A DNA stretch of 64,000 nt from Arsukibacterium indicum (GCF_019100565.1 NZ_JAHRID010000001.1:744001-808000); one strand, 5' to 3'. Shown: positions 41,262-50,585, counted from the first letter of the stretch. The notes: a model not told the origin generated them from the letters alone. Program-made: numbers and translations.

Positions 41262-41274
41262 CACTGACCGCACT

Positions 41275-41310
41275 GCTCCTGAAAGGCTGCAGCCGCTGCC
41301 CTTCAGGAGC
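41275..41310 (+). terminator. Hairpin after dapD
   Basis: GCTCCTGAA...TTCAGGAGC with a near-complementary centre forms a strong stem-loop 13 bp after dapD. No T run follows, so termination may be weak or Rho-assisted. It lies between converging genes. Confidence 0.5.
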
Positions 41311-41323
41311 AACCAGCACAACC

Positions 41324-41518
41324 CTAACCAAATATCATCAGCACTGTAAAACCAACCAGTCCGGCAACAGCAAAGATGCTGTATTCGAGCCGCTTTTCAA
41401 AGCGTTTTTCTGCGCCGCCGTCAGCGGGCACTAACAATGCTGAAATCAGACAGGTCAGGCCTGCCAGAAAAAAAAGTGTGGTTAAACCAAATACCAGCGC
41501 TGAGCCAAACATTGCCAT
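41324..41518 (-). CDS. Small two-helix membrane protein
   Basis: 64 aa with hydrophobic segments at about 5-30 and 45-62, separated by a charged loop (PADGGAEKRFEKRLEY). No known family. Converges with dapD. A typical short inner-membrane protein of unknown role; the start has AAGGGTG upstream. Confidence 0.6.
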   Translation of the reverse strand: MAMFGSALVFGLTTLFFLAGLTCLISALLVPADGGAEKRFEKRLEYSIFAVAGLVGFTVLMIFG

Positions 41519-41752
41519 TTTTCACCCTTTGTTTATCAAACTAACCGACAGTGCTGTCATAGTGTGCCGGGATATAACAACCCATATGACAAAAACAGCG
41601 CGCATTCTAGCATAAAAAAAACACAGTTAGGCCAGCACTGTTTGCTGCCCCGATATATTCTGTTACTAAAAACCTCGCTCATTCAGCCACAATTTGCCTG
41701 CGGCATCTTATACTGCCAGCAACCGTCTGATAGAGCTTAAAGTGGAGCAAGC

Positions 41753-42514
41753 ATGCATTATTTTTTTCAGGGTGCAGTATTGATGGGCACTAAAGGCCTG
41801 AAACGCTTCGTACTTATCCCATTGTTGATAAATCTGCTACTTTTTTCAGCCGCATTTTACCTGCTGATGCAACAGGTTCAGGCAATGATTGCGGCTATGC
41901 AACACTACCTGCCCGCCTGGCTGCACTGGCTGGAGTATCTGCTTATCCCTCTTGGCGTACTGTCACTGGTAATTGGTCTGGCTTACAGCTTTACCATGGT
42001 AGCCAATTTTATTGCCGCGCCATTTAACGGTCTGTTAAGTGAAAAGGTTGAAGCACATTTAACGGGAAAAACGTTACCTGAGCCCGGTTTTAATGGTTTT
42101 GTAAAAGATATCCCCCGTATGCTCGGCCGGGAATGGCAAAAATTGCGCTACGCATTGCCCAGGGCGATTATTGTATTTTTGCTACTTTTATTCTTACCGG
42201 TACTTGGCCCGCTGTTGTGGTTTCTGTTTACCAGCTGGTTGCTGGCAATCCAGTATCTTGACTACCCCTTTGATAACCACCGAATCGACTTTAATCTGAT
42301 GCGCGCTCAACTGCGCCGTCAGCCTGCCAGCAGTTTCAGTTTTGGCATTATGGTAAATTTCGCTTGCATGATACCGTTATTTAACTTGTTTGTTATGCCC
42401 ATTGCGGTTTGCGGCGCAACGGCAATGTGGGTTGATAAACTGGCCCTGCAAAATGATCCCGAGCAACAGCGCCCCGGCCACGCTCAGTATCGTAAACTGG
42501 ATAAGTACTGTTAA
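41753..42514 (+). CDS. cysZ: Sulfate transporter CysZ
   Basis: 253 aa, normal length. The N-terminal GLKRFVLIPLLINLLLF and the internal YSFTMVANFIAAPFNGLLSE, followed by KVEAHLTGK, match CysZ. Four or more membrane segments. It brings sulfate into the cytoplasm for cysteine synthesis. The cys genes are not in this window. Confidence 0.9.
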   Translation: MHYFFQGAVLMGTKGLKRFVLIPLLINLLLFSAAFYLLMQQVQAMIAAMQHYLPAWLHWLEYLLIPLGVLSLVIGLAYSFTMVANFIAAPFNGLLSEKVEAHLTGKTLPEPGFNGFVKDIPRMLGREWQKLRYALPRAIIVFLLLLFLPVLGPLLWFLFTSWLLAIQYLDYPFDNHRIDFNLMRAQLRRQPASSFSFGIMVNFACMIPLFNLFVMPIAVCGATAMWVDKLALQNDPEQQRPGHAQYRKLDKYC

Positions 42515-42528
42515 GAGTATCGAACAAT

Positions 42529-43821
42529 ATGAATGCATTTGATTTTGAACTGGTTCAGAAGTTTTTAATTGCCCTGTTACTGGGTGCCCTGGTAGGAATG
42601 GAGCGCGAAAAACACAGACGCAATGAACAACCCGGCAGCTTTGGTGGCTTAAGAACCTTTATTCTGGTTGCCCAGGCAGGCGCAGTGTCTGCCTGGTTAT
42701 CATTGCATCTGCAATCGGCCTGGTTATTTATTATGGTGGTGCTTATTGTCGGGATAGTGGCCAGCGTGGCATTCATTGTGGAAAACCGCCATCGCCGCGA
42801 ATTCGGAGGTTTAACCAGTGAAATAAGCGCCATTACCGTGTGCTTGCTGGGCGGTGCTGTAATGTATGGTTACACTGAACTTGCCGTTATGCTGGGCATT
42901 TTAACATCTGCCATTCTGACGTTTAAGCAACCACTGCACGGTCTGGTAGATAAAGTTGGCAATGATGACTTATACGCGATTATGAAGTTATTAATTGCCA
43001 GCTTTATTGTGCTGCCTTTACTGCCAAATGAACCGGTAGACCCGTGGCAGGCGTTAAACCTGTACCGTCTCTGGTTACTGGTAGTATTAATTTCAGCGAT
43101 GTCGCTGCTGGGCTATGTTGCAGTTCGCTGGCTCGGAGAAGCACATGGTACTGTGGTTACCGGCATTACTGGCGGTCTGGCGTCGTCCACCGCCACCACG
43201 CTCAGCTTTGCCAGAAATAGTAAAACACAAGGCAATAACATGGCAGCGGATACCCAGGCAACCGGCATCCTGCTTGCCTGGCTGGTGATGTTTATCCGGG
43301 TGCTGGTAACTATTACTATCGTATTCAAACCGTTGCTACCCTTGCTGCTTATTCCCTTTGGTGCCATGGCAGCAACGACAGCGGGACTGGCAGGCATGTT
43401 TTACTGGCGGGGCAGTAAACAACAAATGGCCCGGCCAGAGCAAAGTGAAGTGTCGGTCAAAAACCCTTTCAGCCTGATTGCGGCAATAAAATTCGGACTT
43501 TTCTTTGCCGTCATCCTGCTACTGGTAAAATTTGCCCAGCTGTATACGCCCAGTGAAACCCTGTATTTACTAGCGGCCGTTGCCGGGCTTACTGATGTGG
43601 ATGCCATTACCCTATCAATGGCCGATTACGCACGCTCCACTACTGGCAGCCTGACACTTGCTGCTGGTGCTATTACCGTAGCAGCGTTAAGCAATACCTT
43701 GGTTAAATGCGGTATGGTGATAGTTTTAGGCAGCAAACCGCTGGCCAGAAGTATGATAATCGCCACAGTGCTTATCTGCCTGACAGGCGGTGTCAGCATT
43801 GCTTTACTCAGATTTTTTTAA
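42529..43821 (+). CDS. MgtC/SapB-DUF4010 family membrane protein
   Basis: 430 aa. The N-terminal ALLLGALVGMEREKHRR and GLRTFILV are the MgtC/SapB start. The second half, with GLASSTATTLSFARNSK and AGLTDVDAITLSMADYARS, is the DUF4010 part. About a dozen membrane helices. Substrate unknown; MgtC-type proteins are tied to magnesium or ATPase regulation. 14 bp after cysZ. Confidence 0.85.
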   Translation: MNAFDFELVQKFLIALLLGALVGMEREKHRRNEQPGSFGGLRTFILVAQAGAVSAWLSLHLQSAWLFIMVVLIVGIVASVAFIVENRHRREFGGLTSEISAITVCLLGGAVMYGYTELAVMLGILTSAILTFKQPLHGLVDKVGNDDLYAIMKLLIASFIVLPLLPNEPVDPWQALNLYRLWLLVVLISAMSLLGYVAVRWLGEAHGTVVTGITGGLASSTATTLSFARNSKTQGNNMAADTQATGILLAWLVMFIRVLVTITIVFKPLLPLLLIPFGAMAATTAGLAGMFYWRGSKQQMARPEQSEVSVKNPFSLIAAIKFGLFFAVILLLVKFAQLYTPSETLYLLAAVAGLTDVDAITLSMADYARSTTGSLTLAAGAITVAALSNTLVKCGMVIVLGSKPLARSMIIATVLICLTGGVSIALLRFF

Positions 43822-44254
43822 TCTGCTGCTCTATCCAGGGCAGCGCAACGTTTTCAGGCTCCAGCGTTTCACAGGCGTCAATCTTTAACATTGGCGCCAG
43901 CTCGTTACCCTGAATCTCTGTCAGCAGTTCGCGCATCTGCTCTCCGGCACCGCAGTAAGTATCATAGCTACTGTCTCCGAGCGCCACCACGGCAAACGGC
44001 TTGCCACTTAACAAAGGAAAGCGGTTTTTAAGATCGAGATAAAACGGCTGCAAATTATCAGGTATATCCCCCTGCCCGGTAGTCGAGGTTATGACCAGCC
44101 AGGCTTTGGCATCAGCTGCCATAACCTCATCAAGCTTTGGCTCCTCAAAAAGAAGCACCTGATGGCCGGCACCGGATAGCATCGATTCGGCCTGCTCAGC
44201 AACATACTGGGCACCACCATACACAGAACCCACAATCAGGGCGATTTTTGCCAT
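43808..44254 (-). CDS. yqcA: Flavodoxin YqcA
   Basis: 148 aa. The FMN-binding loop lies in ALIVGSVYGGAQYVAEQAE, with later TSTTGQGDIPDN and VALGDSSYDTYCGAG. Both structure and the yqcA-truC-yqcC order as in E. coli support YqcA rather than MioC. Electron partner unknown. Overlaps truC by 19 bp and the converging MgtC gene by 14 bp. Confidence 0.88.
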   Translation of the reverse strand: MAKIALIVGSVYGGAQYVAEQAESMLSGAGHQVLLFEEPKLDEVMAADAKAWLVITSTTGQGDIPDNLQPFYLDLKNRFPLLSGKPFAVVALGDSSYDTYCGAGEQMRELLTEIQGNELAPMLKIDACETLEPENVALPWIEQQIKKI

Positions 44255-45048
44255 TTTTCCTCCAGAAAGTGTGCAGCAAATTGCTGCTGATAATAGCGTT
44301 CATCCAGCGGCCAACCAAAATGATTAAACAGCGGTTCAAGTTCGTTCAGACCGGCAGAAAATCGTAAAGTTTCGCCTGTTACCGGATGGGGCAACTGCAG
44401 CTGTTTTGCCAACAGCAGTAAACGCCGGCAATTAAAATGCCGCTTAAACAGCGCGTTATGCTTGCCATCGCCATGGCTGGTATCGCCAACAATCGGATGG
44501 CGCAAATGAGCCAGATGCCGGCGTAGCTGATGTTTTCGTCCCGTCAGCGGCTGTAAAGCTACCAGCGAATAACGCGCTGCCGGATATTTACTGACCGGAA
44601 TGGGCAATTCAACCTGTTGTAATGGCTGGTAACGGGTAATAGCTTGTTGTGGCGCTTTATCGCTGCGGCTGAATTTATCAGCAATTTTATCCAGCTCTTC
44701 CTTTAACGGATAATCTAACTGGCCTGCTGCGGGTAAAAACCCCCGGACCACAGCCAGATAATATTTACGCCACAATTGTTGTTCCTGCTGCTGACCAAGC
44801 AGCCTTGCTACGTCAGCAGATAAGGCAAACACCAGCACACCTGACGTTGGCCGATCCAGCCGGTGTACCGGGAACACATGCTGACCGAGCATATCGCGCA
44901 ATGTTTGCATGACAAAAACGGTTTCATGCTTGTCCAAAAATGAGCGATGCACCAGCATGCCACTGGGTTTATCCACCGCGACAAGATACTGATCCTGATA
45001 TATCACGGACAACGGCGCCGACAGCTTAAAAGGCTCAGCTGAACTCAT
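44236..45048 (-). CDS. truC: tRNA pseudouridine(65) synthase TruC
   Basis: 270 aa. PVHRLDRPTSGVLVFAL carries the catalytic Asp of the RluA class. The RYSLVALQPLTGRKHQLRRH and GDTSHGDG segments are typical of TruC. It makes pseudouridine at tRNA position 65. Overlaps yqcC by 4 bp. Confidence 0.93.
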   Translation of the reverse strand: MSSAEPFKLSAPLSVIYQDQYLVAVDKPSGMLVHRSFLDKHETVFVMQTLRDMLGQHVFPVHRLDRPTSGVLVFALSADVARLLGQQQEQQLWRKYYLAVVRGFLPAAGQLDYPLKEELDKIADKFSRSDKAPQQAITRYQPLQQVELPIPVSKYPAARYSLVALQPLTGRKHQLRRHLAHLRHPIVGDTSHGDGKHNALFKRHFNCRRLLLLAKQLQLPHPVTGETLRFSAGLNELEPLFNHFGWPLDERYYQQQFAAHFLEEKWQKSP

Positions 45049-45365
45049 GATGGTCCTGTCAGGGTGTTATCAATTCTCCCGATAAGCGTTAACAGCGGTT
45101 GTACGCTTAGCCCCCGGCTTTTAAACGCTTCTTCAGCATATGGCAGCACCCTGACTTTAGCCGGTAAAGGCTGCCCCGCCTCAAGTAAACACCAGAGCTT
45201 TGGCAAAAACACAAATTGCAGCCATTGCTCCGGGCGTAAGGTATCACAGCAAAAGGGGTAGGTACTGGCCAAAGCGGCCTCGGCCGGCGCGGCATTGCTC
45301 CATAACTGCTGTTGTTTTAATTCGGTTTCAAGCTGAATAAGTAGAGATTTAACCACTTCTGACAT
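45045..45365 (-). CDS. yqcC: YqcC family protein
   Basis: 106 aa from the ATG at 45365 with GAGGTAG upstream; a longer frame to 45446 adds residues not seen in the family. LLIQLETELKQQQLW, then YPFCCDTLRPEQWLQFVFLP and LTLIGRIDNTL match YqcC, an all-helical protein of unknown function that is regularly encoded before truC. Confidence 0.88.
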   Translation of the reverse strand: MSEVVKSLLIQLETELKQQQLWSNAAPAEAALASTYPFCCDTLRPEQWLQFVFLPKLWCLLEAGQPLPAKVRVLPYAEEAFKSRGLSVQPLLTLIGRIDNTLTGPS

Positions 45366-45474
45366 AACTACCTCATTGTATGCCAGGTAGTTTACCATAA
45401 GCATAAACAACGGCCAGCACTTGTAAATGGCCAATTTCGCCAGCATTATCCGTTAGTCATTCCAGGAGAAAAAT

Positions 45475-45771
45475 ATGGGTCCGGTGTTATTACTGCTGTT
45501 TATCAGCACAGTTTGTTATCTGTTCTGGTTGCAGCGCAAGCAGGATGAGCGCGCCCGCCTGCTGGCAAAACAGCTTTGTCAGCAGCAGCAATTGCAAATG
45601 CTCGATTGCGGCCGTAATGGTCACAGCTTCCGCAAAATTAACGGCAGGCTTCGTTTCACAACCCTGTATCAGGTCGATTTCAGTGCCGATGGCGAAAGCC
45701 GGTATCCGGCAGAACTGGTATTAAGTGGCATGCGGCTGGCCGCGTTTAATTTGCCAGCACACCGGATTTAA
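45475..45771 (+). CDS. DUF3301 family protein
   Basis: 98 aa. One N-terminal membrane helix (1-18) is followed by RKQDERARLLAKQLCQQQQL, then LQMLDC and the strand-rich RLRFTTLYQVDFSADGE segment, as in DUF3301 proteins of marine gammaproteobacteria, which usually sit beside the yqcC/syd genes. Unknown function. Confidence 0.8.
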   Translation: MGPVLLLLFISTVCYLFWLQRKQDERARLLAKQLCQQQQLQMLDCGRNGHSFRKINGRLRFTTLYQVDFSADGESRYPAELVLSGMRLAAFNLPAHRI

Positions 45772-46091
45772 GGCGGTGGCATTTTTCGTTTAAGCTGGCC
45801 TGTCAAAAAGTCTTTCAACATAACCCAGTCAGCAGCCAGACTGTATAACGGGTATTTAAAGGTCGCTGGCTTGTTATGTTCAAACACAAAATGACCTAAC
45901 CAGGCAAAGCCATAACCAATAAACGGCAGTAACCATAGCCAGTGCCATTGCCGGGTTATTAAGGCATACAGCAGCACCCCAATAACCAGACTACTGCCTG
46001 TGTAATGCATTGCGCGGCAAACAGGATGGCGATGTTCGCTCAGATAATACGGGTAAAACTCCTGAAAGCTGTTAAAGCCTGACATAATCAT
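45768..46091 (-). CDS. DUF962/Mpo1-like membrane protein
   Basis: 107 aa. FQEFYPYYLSEHRHPVCRAM, followed by HYTGSS, and the later GHFVFEHNKPATFKYPLYSL are the Mpo1-like pattern with conserved His. Yeast Mpo1 is a dioxygenase for 2-hydroxy fatty acids; the bacterial role is not known. Three membrane helices. Converges with the DUF3301 gene by 4 bp. Confidence 0.82.
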   Translation of the reverse strand: MIMSGFNSFQEFYPYYLSEHRHPVCRAMHYTGSSLVIGVLLYALITRQWHWLWLLPFIGYGFAWLGHFVFEHNKPATFKYPLYSLAADWVMLKDFLTGQLKRKMPPP

Positions 46092-46102
46092 TGCTCTCCT
46101 GT

Positions 46103-46759
46103 TTACGCCGGCTCAGCCTTACTTTGCCGGGGCCGGAACATCAGGCTGCCACTCACCGAACCAAACGCAAGTTCAGTCACTTTTTGATACTGATCATCAG
46201 CAAAAAAAGGCAGATACTTGGCAAGGGTGACAAAGACACCAATGCCGCTGGAGCTTTTATCTTCATCAACGATGCTGTCGACGGCGTGGATCAGGTAATG
46301 GCCCAGCCCTAAATGCTGATATTTAGGTGATACTGCAATAAAAGCCAGCATGTGGTAACGCTGATAGGGCATGGCAGAATGGATACGCTGTTCTTTCTCC
46401 AGCATTTGCCGGGTAGAGACAAAACCGGCTGTCAACAGCATCTTCAGGCGCCAGTGCCACAACCGGTTACTGCCAATTCCAGAGTCAGGCCCTACCACAC
46501 AGGCAACGCCAAGCAATTGTTGCGCGTGAAACAGGCCGACAATTGGCTGCCGTGCCTGCCAGAACGTATTCAACTCTTCGCGGATAGCAGACCTTAAGCG
46601 TTGTTCGTAATCTGCTGTGTCGCCTCTGAAAATAGTTAAAAACAACGGATCATCGTGATAAGACTGATATAAAAGTGATGCAGCCAATTTCAACTCTTCG
46701 CCATTTAGCAGCGCGGCTTTTAACTGGTCCGGATTAAAGGTATTCAGTATTGCTGTCAT
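46103..46759 (-). CDS. GNAT-family N-acetyltransferase
   Basis: 218 aa. MLAFIAVSPKYQHLGLGHYL is motif A (acetyl-CoA loop Q-x-x-G-x-G/A), preceded by a strand-rich acceptor half. Substrate unknown. It lies 11 bp upstream of the DUF962 gene in the same direction, so the two may be cotranscribed. Confidence 0.8.
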   Translation of the reverse strand: MTAILNTFNPDQLKAALLNGEELKLAASLLYQSYHDDPLFLTIFRGDTADYEQRLRSAIREELNTFWQARQPIVGLFHAQQLLGVACVVGPDSGIGSNRLWHWRLKMLLTAGFVSTRQMLEKEQRIHSAMPYQRYHMLAFIAVSPKYQHLGLGHYLIHAVDSIVDEDKSSSGIGVFVTLAKYLPFFADDQYQKVTELAFGSVSGSLMFRPRQSKAEPA

Positions 46760-46928
46760 CAGCTGTCTCTTATTGTTGTTTTTTCAACCACAATAACAGC
46801 CGGTTTACTTGTTGCCAAGTGTCTTTTCAGGCTTTGCGCAGCTATCTGTTAGGTGAATTTTTCAGTACTGACTATGCTTAAGAATACTGACTATTAAACT
46901 GCTTAACGGCTCAGATAAGGAGATAGTA

Positions 46929-47156
46929 ATGGACACATCAAACCACAATATGGCCAATTTATTTATGCAATTGGGGCTGGACAATAAACCTGACGCGATT
47001 AAAAGCTTTATCAGCCGGCACAAGCTGCCTGGCCATGTAGCACTGGCGGACGCACCGTTCTGGAGTGCGGCTCAGGCCAGTTTTATCCGGGAATCTCTGA
47101 AAGAGGATGCTGACTGGGCAGAAATAATTGATGAGCTTAATACCCAGCTGCGCTGA
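46929..47156 (+). CDS. DUF2789 family protein
   Basis: 75 aa. MANLFMQLGLDNKPDAIKSF, ISRHKLPGHVALADAPFWSA and FIRESLKEDADWAEIID match DUF2789, a small helical family of gammaproteobacteria with no known role. AAGGAG precedes the ATG. Monocistronic. Confidence 0.85.
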   Translation: MDTSNHNMANLFMQLGLDNKPDAIKSFISRHKLPGHVALADAPFWSAAQASFIRESLKEDADWAEIIDELNTQLR

Positions 47157-47199
47157 TACTAATCAGCGCTAACCGGGTAAAAGTCCCACCTGCCAGCAA

Positions 47200-47568
47200 T
47201 TATAATTGCTTGTATGCTTTGTCGCCCCAGCTGTGCAGCTGATTATTAATGAAAACCAGCGGAGTACATTCATCTTTGGTGGTTTTGCCATCACTGCGTT
47301 TGTGCTGGGTGCGGTAAAACAGTACCTGTATCTGCTCGCCATCTTTTACCAGAAACTCAGTAAAATCCGGGTTACCCAGACGCGATATCACGTCATTAAA
47401 TGCAATGCCGGGTTGTAACTGATTAATCTGAGCCAGATTTTCCCGCTGTGTCTTTCGCCACTCTTTGTCTGCGTCATCCGAACCGTCATAATCTTTATCG
47501 CCAATCGCTACCACACAACCTGTAAGTAAGCCACTCAGTGCCAGCAAGCTCAGGGTTCTGATAATCAT
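47200..47568 (-). CDS. DUF3192 lipoprotein
   Basis: 122 aa. The lipobox LLTGC puts the mature Cys near residue 18. The LQPGIAFNDVISRLGNPDFT, VLFYRTQHKRSDGKTTKDEC and TPLVFINNQL segments are DUF3192, related to the SmpA/BamE-type fold. Envelope lipoprotein of unknown role. A paralogue without lipobox lies at 54475-54876. Confidence 0.82.
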   Translation of the reverse strand: MIIRTLSLLALSGLLTGCVVAIGDKDYDGSDDADKEWRKTQRENLAQINQLQPGIAFNDVISRLGNPDFTEFLVKDGEQIQVLFYRTQHKRSDGKTTKDECTPLVFINNQLHSWGDKAYKQL

Positions 47569-47766
47569 TCTAATACTCCGTTCGTTATTATTTTCTGTTA
47601 AAAAGTTTTAATAAGCACAGGCTCGCGCCCGCTACGGCAGCAAGTTTTGCAAATTCAATACCAACTTTATTTTCTATAAAAATCAATAATTTAACCAAAA
47701 CACTCTATCTATCATTTAAGGCTGATGCTAAATTTAACCAATTATTAGTGAAATTAAGCAAAATTA

Positions 47767-48066
47767 ATGAGCTCGACAATCGATCTGTTACACCAAACTG
47801 CTGCCCGCCTGCGCCAGGAGGGCAAAACCCCAAGCCTGGCGTTGTTTAAAGCACGCTTAAGCGGCCAGGTGACCGCACCGGCACTATTTGCAGCCTATCA
47901 GCTTTGGCGCCAACAAGCCCCGGCTGATATACCGGAGCAGCAATCGGTACCGGAGCACAGTACTGAAGCGCCTGCTACCACCGATATTACTGAGCAGTTA
48001 CAGCGCATTGAAACCAAACTGGACAGGATCCTTGCCCTGTTGGAACAGCAAAATGTATCTGGCTGA
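47767..48066 (+). CDS. Hypothetical protein with coiled C-terminus
   Basis: 99 aa. An N-terminal helical module (LHQTAARLRQEGKTPSLALF, then KARL) resembles the start of KfrA-like DNA-binding proteins. A Pro/Glu linker and a short coiled coil (LQRIETKLDRILALLEQQ) follow. The ATG lies in an AT-rich leader. The next gene overlaps it by 14 bp. Confidence 0.65.
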   Translation: MSSTIDLLHQTAARLRQEGKTPSLALFKARLSGQVTAPALFAAYQLWRQQAPADIPEQQSVPEHSTEAPATTDITEQLQRIETKLDRILALLEQQNVSG

Positions 48067-48829
48067 ATTAACTTATAAAGTTATCGCTGACACTGATTTC
48101 AGCCGTGCCGAAAAAGCTATCCGCCAATTTCATGAGGCATTGATTTTCAATGGCAATGTTATTGGCCGGGAGTTCCCAACTGCCTGGCAGCAGGATAGTT
48201 TTTGCTGCCGGCTGGTCATTCCGACCACCGATGCATTGCAGCGTGCTAACATTAGCCCGCGGGCACGACAGGCAGAGCAACAGTTAGTAGCGGCCGGTTT
48301 GGCCTATCCGCAATTAAAAGTGCTGGGCATGGATATTATGTCGCAGCACAACAGCAACTCAATGGCAGATGCATTAGTATTATTTACGACCTTCAGTGAT
48401 ATGTGCTCACCTCTGCGAAACCTGGCAGATCTGGCGCCACTGCCGTTGTATCAGCTACAACCAGCCGCAGGACAGGATCACGAGACGCTAATCCGCTGGC
48501 AGATTCAGTTTCAGGCGCTGGATGAAATTCAGCAGCAAGAGCAAAGGGTGCTGCGAAAAGCCGCAGAAAACAGCCTGCAACAGTTAAACAGCAGTCTTAA
48601 TCAGCAAGGGCGGAAGCTGGCAAAAAACCTTGCGAGACAAAACAAGCTACCTGTTTATTATGCATTGTACAGTGGCAGCAGCAAAAACTGCACAACCGAG
48701 GCTGATAAGCCTTGCCCGGGTTGTGGTGAAAACTGGCGACTGACAACGCCGCTACTGGAGATTTTTGATTTTAAATGTGACCGCTGTTCTTTGCTTAGCA
48801 ATATTGCCTGGGAATGTCAGCCTCCCTGA
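48053..48829 (+). CDS. DUF2310 Zn-ribbon protein
   Basis: 258 aa from the ATG at 48053; a frame-open extension back to 47888 is noncoding in character and lies inside the preceding gene. The C-terminus has CPGCGENW...FKCDRCSLLSNIAWEC, the zinc ribbon of DUF2310, and the N-terminal part matches that family's alpha/beta region. Possible nucleic-acid-binding protein; role unknown. Converges with syd (13-bp overlap). Confidence 0.8.
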   Translation: MYLAELTYKVIADTDFSRAEKAIRQFHEALIFNGNVIGREFPTAWQQDSFCCRLVIPTTDALQRANISPRARQAEQQLVAAGLAYPQLKVLGMDIMSQHNSNSMADALVLFTTFSDMCSPLRNLADLAPLPLYQLQPAAGQDHETLIRWQIQFQALDEIQQQEQRVLRKAAENSLQQLNSSLNQQGRKLAKNLARQNKLPVYYALYSGSSKNCTTEADKPCPGCGENWRLTTPLLEIFDFKCDRCSLLSNIAWECQPP

Positions 48830-49380
48830 TAAGCCGCCGGAGAAAGCTGGCTGAAAAAATCACTTAAAGAACTGGCCAGTTTTTCTTTCACATCTTTACC
48901 GACCGTTTCAAGATACACTTCGCCGGTACTGTTTAGTACTGACAGAACGATACTGTCGTCATCGGTTATCGCGAAAAACACCGTCTCAGGTTGCTTTAGG
49001 CGACGTTTCATCAAGATGTGACCAATAATATTTTCCTGCAACCTTGCAACATCAGCCTGATCCCAAACCATTAAAAGTTGCAACGGGCCACGACTATGGC
49101 TAGCGCCAAGGCCTGCACCATAATATAAACTGTAATACTGTTTAATATCAGGGTGTAAGGTAAGCTCCAGTGCCTGCTCTACGTTACTGAAATCAGCCGG
49201 CGGTTGCTGCCTGACCGGCTGCCAGCTTACCTGATTGTCTTCAAGCACTGCCAACTGGCCAGGTGCCGGGTGGGTTGGATCGGCCGACCATGCCTGCAAC
49301 GTCAGGTTGTGTTGCAGGTACCAGCTCTGGGTCTGGGCAAGAAAATTCTGGTAGCTTTCAGCTAATGACGACACGGACAC
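48817..49380 (-). CDS. syd: SecY-interacting protein Syd
   Basis: 187 aa. The LTLHPDIKQYYSLYYGAGLG and QADVARLQENIIGHILMKRR segments, and the ETVFFAITDDDSIVLSVLN stretch, match Syd. It binds the cytoplasmic face of SecY and may check faulty translocons. Divergent from queF as in many gammaproteobacteria. Confidence 0.92.
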   Translation of the reverse strand: MSVSSLAESYQNFLAQTQSWYLQHNLTLQAWSADPTHPAPGQLAVLEDNQVSWQPVRQQPPADFSNVEQALELTLHPDIKQYYSLYYGAGLGASHSRGPLQLLMVWDQADVARLQENIIGHILMKRRLKQPETVFFAITDDDSIVLSVLNSTGEVYLETVGKDVKEKLASSLSDFFSQLSPAAYQGG

Positions 49381-49443
49381 CCTCTCTACTCTGACATGAA
49401 GTTATGCTAAGATCGGACGCATTCTAACCGGATTAGTAGCCAG

Positions 49444-50289
49444 ATGACAAAAAGCCACTCAGAAATTATGGCCGGGTTAAGCCTTGGCAAAAATACAGCT
49501 TACGCCGAACATTATGATCCCAGCCTGCTGCAGCCTGTTCCCCGCACCCTGGGCAGAGATAATCTTGGGCTTAACAGTTCAGAAACTTTACCATTTGTTG
49601 GCGAGGATATCTGGCACGGTTATGAGTTGTCCTGGCTCAACGCTAAAGGTAAGCCTATGGTGGCACTGGCTACCTTCGTGGTGCCGGTGACCTCGGCAAA
49701 TCTAATTGAGTCGAAGTCATTCAAACTGTATTTAAATAGTTTCAACCAAAGCCGTTTTGCTGACTTACGTCAGGTATATCAGGCCCTGCAACGTGATCTG
49801 ACGGCATGTGCCGGTAGCCCTGTGCGGGTAACACTGCACAACGTAAATGAAATTATGGTATTTCAACCAACCTGGATCCCCGGCCATTGTATTGATGACC
49901 TGGATATCAGTATTGACAGTTACAACTATAATCCGGAACTGCTGCAACGGGTTGACGGCGCAACGCTGATTGAAGAGAAAGTTCACTCCCATTTATTGAA
50001 GTCCAACTGCCTGATCACGTCACAACCAGACTGGGCCAGCATTTACATTCATTATAAGGGGCAGGCTATTGATCATGCTGCCTTGCTGCGTTACCTCATC
50101 AGCTTCCGAAACCACAATGAGTTTCACGAGCAGTGCATTGAGCGGATTTTTCTCGATATCTGGCAACGCTGTCAGCCAGAGTTTCTAGTGGTCTATGCCC
50201 GGTATACCCGTCGTGGCGGTTTGGATATCAACCCGGTTCGGGCCAGTGCCAGTTATCAGCTGCCAAATTTACGGCTTAGCCGACAGTAG
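49444..50289 (+). CDS. queF: NADPH-dependent preQ0 reductase QueF
   Basis: 281 aa, the long two-domain form. The N-terminal half has YELSWLNAKGKPMVA and ESKSFKLYLNSFNQSRF. The catalytic Cys lies in LKSNCLITSQPDWASIYIHY, and the FHEQCIERIFLDI helix follows. It reduces the nitrile of preQ0 to preQ1 in queuosine synthesis. Confidence 0.95.
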   Translation: MTKSHSEIMAGLSLGKNTAYAEHYDPSLLQPVPRTLGRDNLGLNSSETLPFVGEDIWHGYELSWLNAKGKPMVALATFVVPVTSANLIESKSFKLYLNSFNQSRFADLRQVYQALQRDLTACAGSPVRVTLHNVNEIMVFQPTWIPGHCIDDLDISIDSYNYNPELLQRVDGATLIEEKVHSHLLKSNCLITSQPDWASIYIHYKGQAIDHAALLRYLISFRNHNEFHEQCIERIFLDIWQRCQPEFLVVYARYTRRGGLDINPVRASASYQLPNLRLSRQ

Positions 50290-50370
50290 CCTGAAAACTT
50301 TCAGCAGCACTTTCAGATAAAAAGCAAATAAATGCATATTATTGCTGTAAATAAGCTATTACAGTAGAGA

Positions 50371-50463
50371 TTAATGAAAGTCATCATGAAATATTACATG
50401 GTGACTTTCATTAACAGCTGAATTCTGCTTTAATAACGCGGTGAGTTAGACGGACTAACTCAC
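50371..50463 (+). ncRNA. Two strong hairpins upstream of a mini-ORF
   Basis: TTAATGAAAGTCA (50371-50383) pairs perfectly with TGACTTTCATTAA (50402-50414), a 13-bp stem with an ATG/CAT inner helix. GTGAGTTAG-ACGGA-CTAACTCAC (50441-50463) is a perfect 9-bp stem whose loop holds GGA, the core of CsrA/RsmA sites. With the mini-ORF and terminator downstream it looks like one short structured transcript. Strand is taken from the terminator and ribosome site; function inferred. Confidence 0.45.
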
Positions 50464-50489
50464 AGTGGTAGCAGGAAGGACCGCCAATT

Positions 50490-50549
50490 ATGCAATATCT
50501 TACCTCTGAAGAAGAAACAACCTGGTTACCTTATTACTTGTATAAATAA
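50490..50549 (+). CDS. 19-codon mini-ORF, possible leader peptide
   Basis: MQYLTSEEETTWLPYYLYK, preceded by AGGAAGGA 9 nt before the ATG, a far better ribosome site than the following diguanylate cyclase has. It is followed 36 bp later by an intrinsic terminator. The peptide is acidic in front and aromatic at the end (one Trp, four Tyr). It could be a leader peptide, a small regulator or a chance ORF in an RNA gene. No relative is known to me. Confidence 0.4.
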   Translation: MQYLTSEEETTWLPYYLYK

Positions 50550-50585
50550 GTTGAGCCAGTAAAAAAATAATAGTCCCCTACCTCC

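Noticed and set aside
47888-48052. 55-residue extension of the DUF2310 protein
   Set aside because: It is out of frame within the preceding gene, and the family N-terminus (MYLAELTYKV) begins at 48053.
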